Source: an uncultured Coriobacteriaceae bacterium
GTDB taxonomy: Bacteria > Actinomycetota > Coriobacteriia > Coriobacteriales > Atopobiaceae
Assembly (NCBI GenBank): GCA_902793465.1
Contig: CADBDT010000024.1
Span: forward strand, 1 to 36,302
Length of the DNA: 36,302 nucleotides
Reading direction: 5' to 3'
Shown: one piece after another, positions 35,637 through 36,302 of the stretch
Layout of the letters: every line of letters begins with the position of its first letter
Position numbering within the stretch: the first letter of the stretch is position 1
Made by a program: the position numbers and the translations under genes
Notes under the pieces: generated by a model
Seen by the model: only the letters and a program-made list of their open reading frames with translations
Database searches by the model: none
What the model was told of the DNA's origin: nothing

Positions 35637-36302
35637 CTAGCTGGCGTATGCATTCCTGAAAAGTTGAATCCATTCGTCGTAGCCTCGCGAGTCCACTCCG
35701 CCTGCCAGGGCAGTACGCGCTTCCAGAATTGCCGCCAGCGACCCGTTGTCTCGCTTTGCCGCACTCCAAGCATCAGACAGCACGTTCTTTGCGCCAGCAA
35801 GGTATTCAAATAACACGTGCATCTTCTCGCGACGGTCCGCGAGTTGCGCATCCTTTATGTCCAGCTTGTCGACCTCTTCCCTCAAGGCAGAGAGTTCGTC
35901 CCCTACAGATTGCATGCTGGCATCCAGATCGCGGCCATCGGGCAGCTGGCCCTTGTCCAGATACTCCACCAAGTCGCCGTGACAGGCATCCATACTGTCT
36001 GCAATCGCAGACAGTCGCTCTTTGTCCTTGTCGAGCGTTTCGCCAAGCTGCTCGTTGATTGCCTGCTGCCGCGTTTCCTCGATGCGGTCCTGCGAGGAAA
36101 GGTGACCTTTCTCGCCAGGAAAGCCTTCCATGGAGGTGTCTGCCTCTACCGTGGTGTGGGTAACGTATGCATTGGGGTCCCAAGGGCGCGTGATGTAGAG
36201 CGTGGTTCCGCCAACAAGAAGCAGCGCGGCAAGTGCCGAGGCCATTATGAGCCTCTTCCTTCCATGCCCCGAGTCGCTGGCAGCAGGAGATTCCCCGCTT
36301 TT
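35637..36302 (-). CDS. Single-pass membrane protein with coiled coil, 5' end outside window
   Basis: 221 codons visible; the frame is open to the window edge, so the N-terminus is missing. A basic stretch (GHGRKR) precedes one membrane segment (LIMASALAALLLVGGTTLYI); the remainder is charged and helical with coiled-coil-like spacing. The Met at 36245 could start the protein but lies within the membrane segment, and the upstream basic residues suit a longer cytoplasmic tail. I do not recognise the family. Extracytoplasmic placement of the C-terminal part is predicted from charge. Confidence 0.65.
   Translation of the reverse strand, partial: KSGESPAASDSGHGRKRLIMASALAALLLVGGTTLYITRPWDPNAYVTHTTVEADTSMEGFPGEKGHLSSQDRIEETRQQAINEQLGETLDKDKERLSAIADSMDACHGDLVEYLDKGQLPDGRDLDASMQSVGDELSALREEVDKLDIKDAQLADRREKMHVLFEYLAGAKNVLSDAWSAAKRDNGSLAAILEARTALAGGVDSRGYDEWIQLFRNAYAS

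Overview
The window reads as a chromosomal segment of an actinobacterial anaerobe or microaerophile, most likely class Coriobacteriia and perhaps family Atopobiaceae (Olsenella/Atopobium-like). The placement is an inference from gene content: pyruvate phosphate dikinase, alpha2-beta2 glycyl-tRNA synthetase, a complete mreBCD-mrdA-rodA elongasome, the TIGR03960/TIGR03936 radical SAM pair, and a surface protein with Cna-B type domains. No rRNA, tRNA, CRISPR array, transposase or phage gene was seen. Nearly all genes lie on the minus strand; the exception is a plus-strand response regulator - histidine kinase - dinB unit.

Layout. 1-2889 (minus): large secreted surface protein, cut by the window edge and split by a one-base frameshift near 1930, with a palindromic operator-like site at its promoter. 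3249-6080: ppdK. 6489-6884: a protein resembling only the N-terminal half of the PPDK regulatory protein. 7186-8364: a two-domain carboxymuconolactone decarboxylase-like protein with a coiled-coil N-terminus. 8619-14145: translation operon rpsP-khpA-rimM-trmD-lepB-glyQ-glyS, transcribed leftwards. 14462-17930 (plus): OmpR-type regulator, sensor kinase and DNA polymerase IV. 18028-19836: nadD-yqeK-rsfS. 20236-23471: rplU-rpmA-obgE-proB. 23713-35422: cyclophilin, TPR membrane protein, mreB, mreC, mreD, mrdA (PBP2), rodA, a DUF697-like membrane protein and the radical SAM pair, largely one tightly packed minus-strand run. 35637-36302: 3' part of a single-pass membrane protein.

How the genes fit together. 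The mre/mrdA/rodA genes build the lateral-wall peptidoglycan machine. The rpsP and rplU clusters are ribosome and tRNA-maturation genes in widely conserved order. nadD, yqeK and rsfS form a conserved group linking NAD synthesis, dinucleotide hydrolysis and ribosome silencing.

The most unusual content is between genes. Several intergenic gaps hold long hairpin-forming DNA elements with a conserved inner part but copy-specific outer stems that stay self-complementary. Group R (15192-15356, 19908-20048, 20056-20205) shares a 96-base core that is 94/96 identical in two copies; a third copy is inverted with an expanded apex. Group G shares the apex GGGGATACTCCCC or a variant (7105-7137, 17991-18025, 8449-8554, 6262-6370); its two long members also share an inner loop. 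Short words link the groups, so they may be one superfamily of non-autonomous palindromic repeats, some used as transcription terminators. I regard this constant-core, variable-stem architecture as the best candidate for something undescribed here.
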